64,000 nucleotides of DNA from Fermentimonas sp. (GTDB taxonomy: Bacteria; Bacteroidota; Bacteroidia; Bacteroidales; Dysgonomonadaceae): assembly GCA_015478775.1 (NCBI GenBank), contig JADMKP010000008.1, positions 120,076 through 184,075 on the forward strand, written 5' to 3'. The translations under genes were made by a program, and so were the position numbers. This document shows positions 63,047 through 64,000 of this stretch, one piece after another. Under the pieces are notes generated by a model. That model had not been told where the DNA came from. It made no database searches and saw nothing but the letters and a program-made list of their open reading frames with translations. The number at the start of each line of letters is the position of its first letter. Positions within the stretch are counted from its first letter, which is position 1.

Positions 63047-63431
63047 GAGTTCTGTTTTAGTATATAATCAAGAGAATATTGATGTTTTTTTTAATGAGAA
63101 AAATGGTAAGAATAACATAATTCCAATTGATATTGATTCTGACAATAGTAATTTAATTGAAGTAGAAGAAAAGCAAACTAAAACAATAATATTGAGTGAA
63201 GGGAAAACACTTAGACTACTGTCTTTAGAGTTATTTGGAGATAAGGCCTTTTGGGTTTATATATATCAAGAAAACATAGATATCATACCTAACCCAAACA
63301 TAGTAAGCTCAGGCTTAAATTTGAAAATTCCGGATATTGATAAGTACTTTATCAAAAAAGATGATTCGGAATCTATTTCTAAAGCTATTCAAGAAGGGAT
63401 TAGAATATTAGATTCCAAAAAAAGATATTAA
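63018..63431 (+). CDS. LysM-like fragment, likely C-terminal part of the HU-domain protein
   Basis: A 137-aa frame overlapping the preceding one by 29 nt in the +1 frame. It contains a LysM-like module: TIILSEGKTLRLLSLELFGD, AFWVYIYQENIDIIPN and SSGLNLKIPDIDKY. LysM domains bind peptidoglycan. It has no signal of its own, so it most likely belongs to the HU-TM protein before it, broken or recoded at the homopolymers. An independent soluble LysM protein is less likely. Confidence 0.65.
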   Translation: MELHKKNVNRSSVLVYNQENIDVFFNEKNGKNNIIPIDIDSDNSNLIEVEEKQTKTIILSEGKTLRLLSLELFGDKAFWVYIYQENIDIIPNPNIVSSGLNLKIPDIDKYFIKKDDSESISKAIQEGIRILDSKKRY

Positions 63432-63457
63432 TTTTCAAACTATTTAGATTAATTTTT

Positions 63458-64000
63458 ATGCAAAAAAGTTTATTTACCATTGCCATTTTATTGGCATCAT
63501 TTTTATTTGTTGGCTGCACAAACAACGGCACAACAGGTTCTAAAGAATCATTTGAGCCCATTCAAACTGATGTGCCAGCTCGTCCTTCAGGACAAAAGGA
63601 TGTACTGGGACTAACCATTCCAAAAATGGATACCGTGCGTGTAGGTTTCATAGGTCTTGGAATGCGAGGACCAGGTGCAGTTAGTCGTTTTACTCACATT
63701 CCCGGAACCAAGATAGTTGCTCTGTGTGATATTTTTGAAGAAAGGGTAGAGGGTGCTCAGAAAATACTTGATAATGCGAGTCTGCCACGCGCAGCTGGTT
63801 ATAGCGGAAGCGAGGATTCATGGAAAGAGCTTTGCGAGCGCGATGATATTGATCTGGTATATATTGCAACAGATTGGAAAAATCATGCCGAGATGATGAT
63901 TTATGCCATGGAACAAGGTAAGCATGTAGCATGTGAGGTGCCTGCAGCAATGACTCTAGATGAGATTTGGGCAATAATAGATACAGCCGAAAGAACTCAG
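63458..64000 (+). CDS. GH109-like lipoprotein, N-terminal part (runs off window)
   Basis: The first 181 codons of a gene that continues past the window; no stop occurs. The protein has a lipobox FVGC (Cys20), then VRVGFIGLGMRGPGAVSRFT, CERDDIDLVYIATDWKNHAE and EVPAAMTLDEIWAIIDTAER, nearly the same order and wording as the GH109-like protein at 46048. The catalytic His region lies outside. It follows the LysM frame by 26 nt. Confidence 0.85.
   Translation, partial: MQKSLFTIAILLASFLFVGCTNNGTTGSKESFEPIQTDVPARPSGQKDVLGLTIPKMDTVRVGFIGLGMRGPGAVSRFTHIPGTKIVALCDIFEERVEGAQKILDNASLPRAAGYSGSEDSWKELCERDDIDLVYIATDWKNHAEMMIYAMEQGKHVACEVPAAMTLDEIWAIIDTAERTQ

Noticed and set aside
1..64000. CRISPR array, IS element, prophage, att sites or toxin-antitoxin system
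   Set aside because: No regularly spaced repeats, transposase/integrase frames, inverted-repeat ends or recognisable toxin pairs were seen on either strand.

Overview
The window looks like AT-rich chromosomal DNA from an anaerobic member of the Bacteroidetes, probably Bacteroidales (Dysgonomonadaceae/Porphyromonadaceae-like; genus not assignable by eye). Supporting signs are SusC/SusD with an ECF sigma/FecR pair, a type IX secretion C-terminal sorting domain, DUF3244, DUF4468 and DUF4295 proteins, Bacteroidetes-type promoters (TTG, about 20 nt, TAnnTTTG) and almost no Shine-Dalgarno sites. No phage, insertion sequence, CRISPR array or rRNA was seen. The only RNA gene found is one tRNA-Lys(CTT).

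Layout. 1-9.6 kb: butyrate kinase C-terminus, an ATP-grasp-like unknown, peptidases (M20 dipeptidase, HExxH lipoprotein, M20 amidohydrolase), an SMP-30 lactonase with a Tat-exported Gfo/Idh/MocA oxidoreductase, and a lone S26-type peptidase. 9.6-13.9 kb (minus): a complete tripartite exporter (ATPase, membrane-fusion lipoprotein, FtsX-type permease, TolC). 14-24.6 kb: UlaG-like hydrolase, MnmD, a zinc/manganese-type ABC importer lacking a local permease, DUF456, Asd, RNase Z coupled to a tiny sorting-domain protein, QueE/QueD, an EEP phosphatase, two overlapping rhomboids, HU and tRNA-Lys. 24.7-27.4 kb: a TPR/transmembrane/HTH regulator, a DUF3244 secreted protein and a sensorless AraC regulator.

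27.6-47.4 kb is the accessory heart: two exported GH2 beta-galactosidase-like enzymes and a BNR_4 propeller/LamG protein on the plus strand; a convergent minus-strand cassette (aldo-keto reductase close to L-galactose dehydrogenase, zinc alcohol dehydrogenase, amidohydrolase/lactonase); an FMN reductase; then ECF sigma, FecR anti-sigma, a SusC with an STN signalling domain, SusD and a GH109-like lipoprotein. This reads as a glycan utilisation region regulated by trans-envelope signalling, with oxidative use of L-fucose or L-galactose as the most interesting inference.

47.5-63.4 kb is mostly housekeeping: TadA, YraN, BirA, PyrH, Frr, RsgA, cardiolipin synthase, shikimate kinase, alanine dehydrogenase, a MATE pump, RibH, the L28-L33-DUF4295 operon, FtsY and RimO. 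It is followed by an HU/LysM envelope protein that appears split by a homopolymer frameshift. The window ends inside a second GH109-like lipoprotein gene. Function calls rest on recognised motifs and family resemblance; no database search was run.
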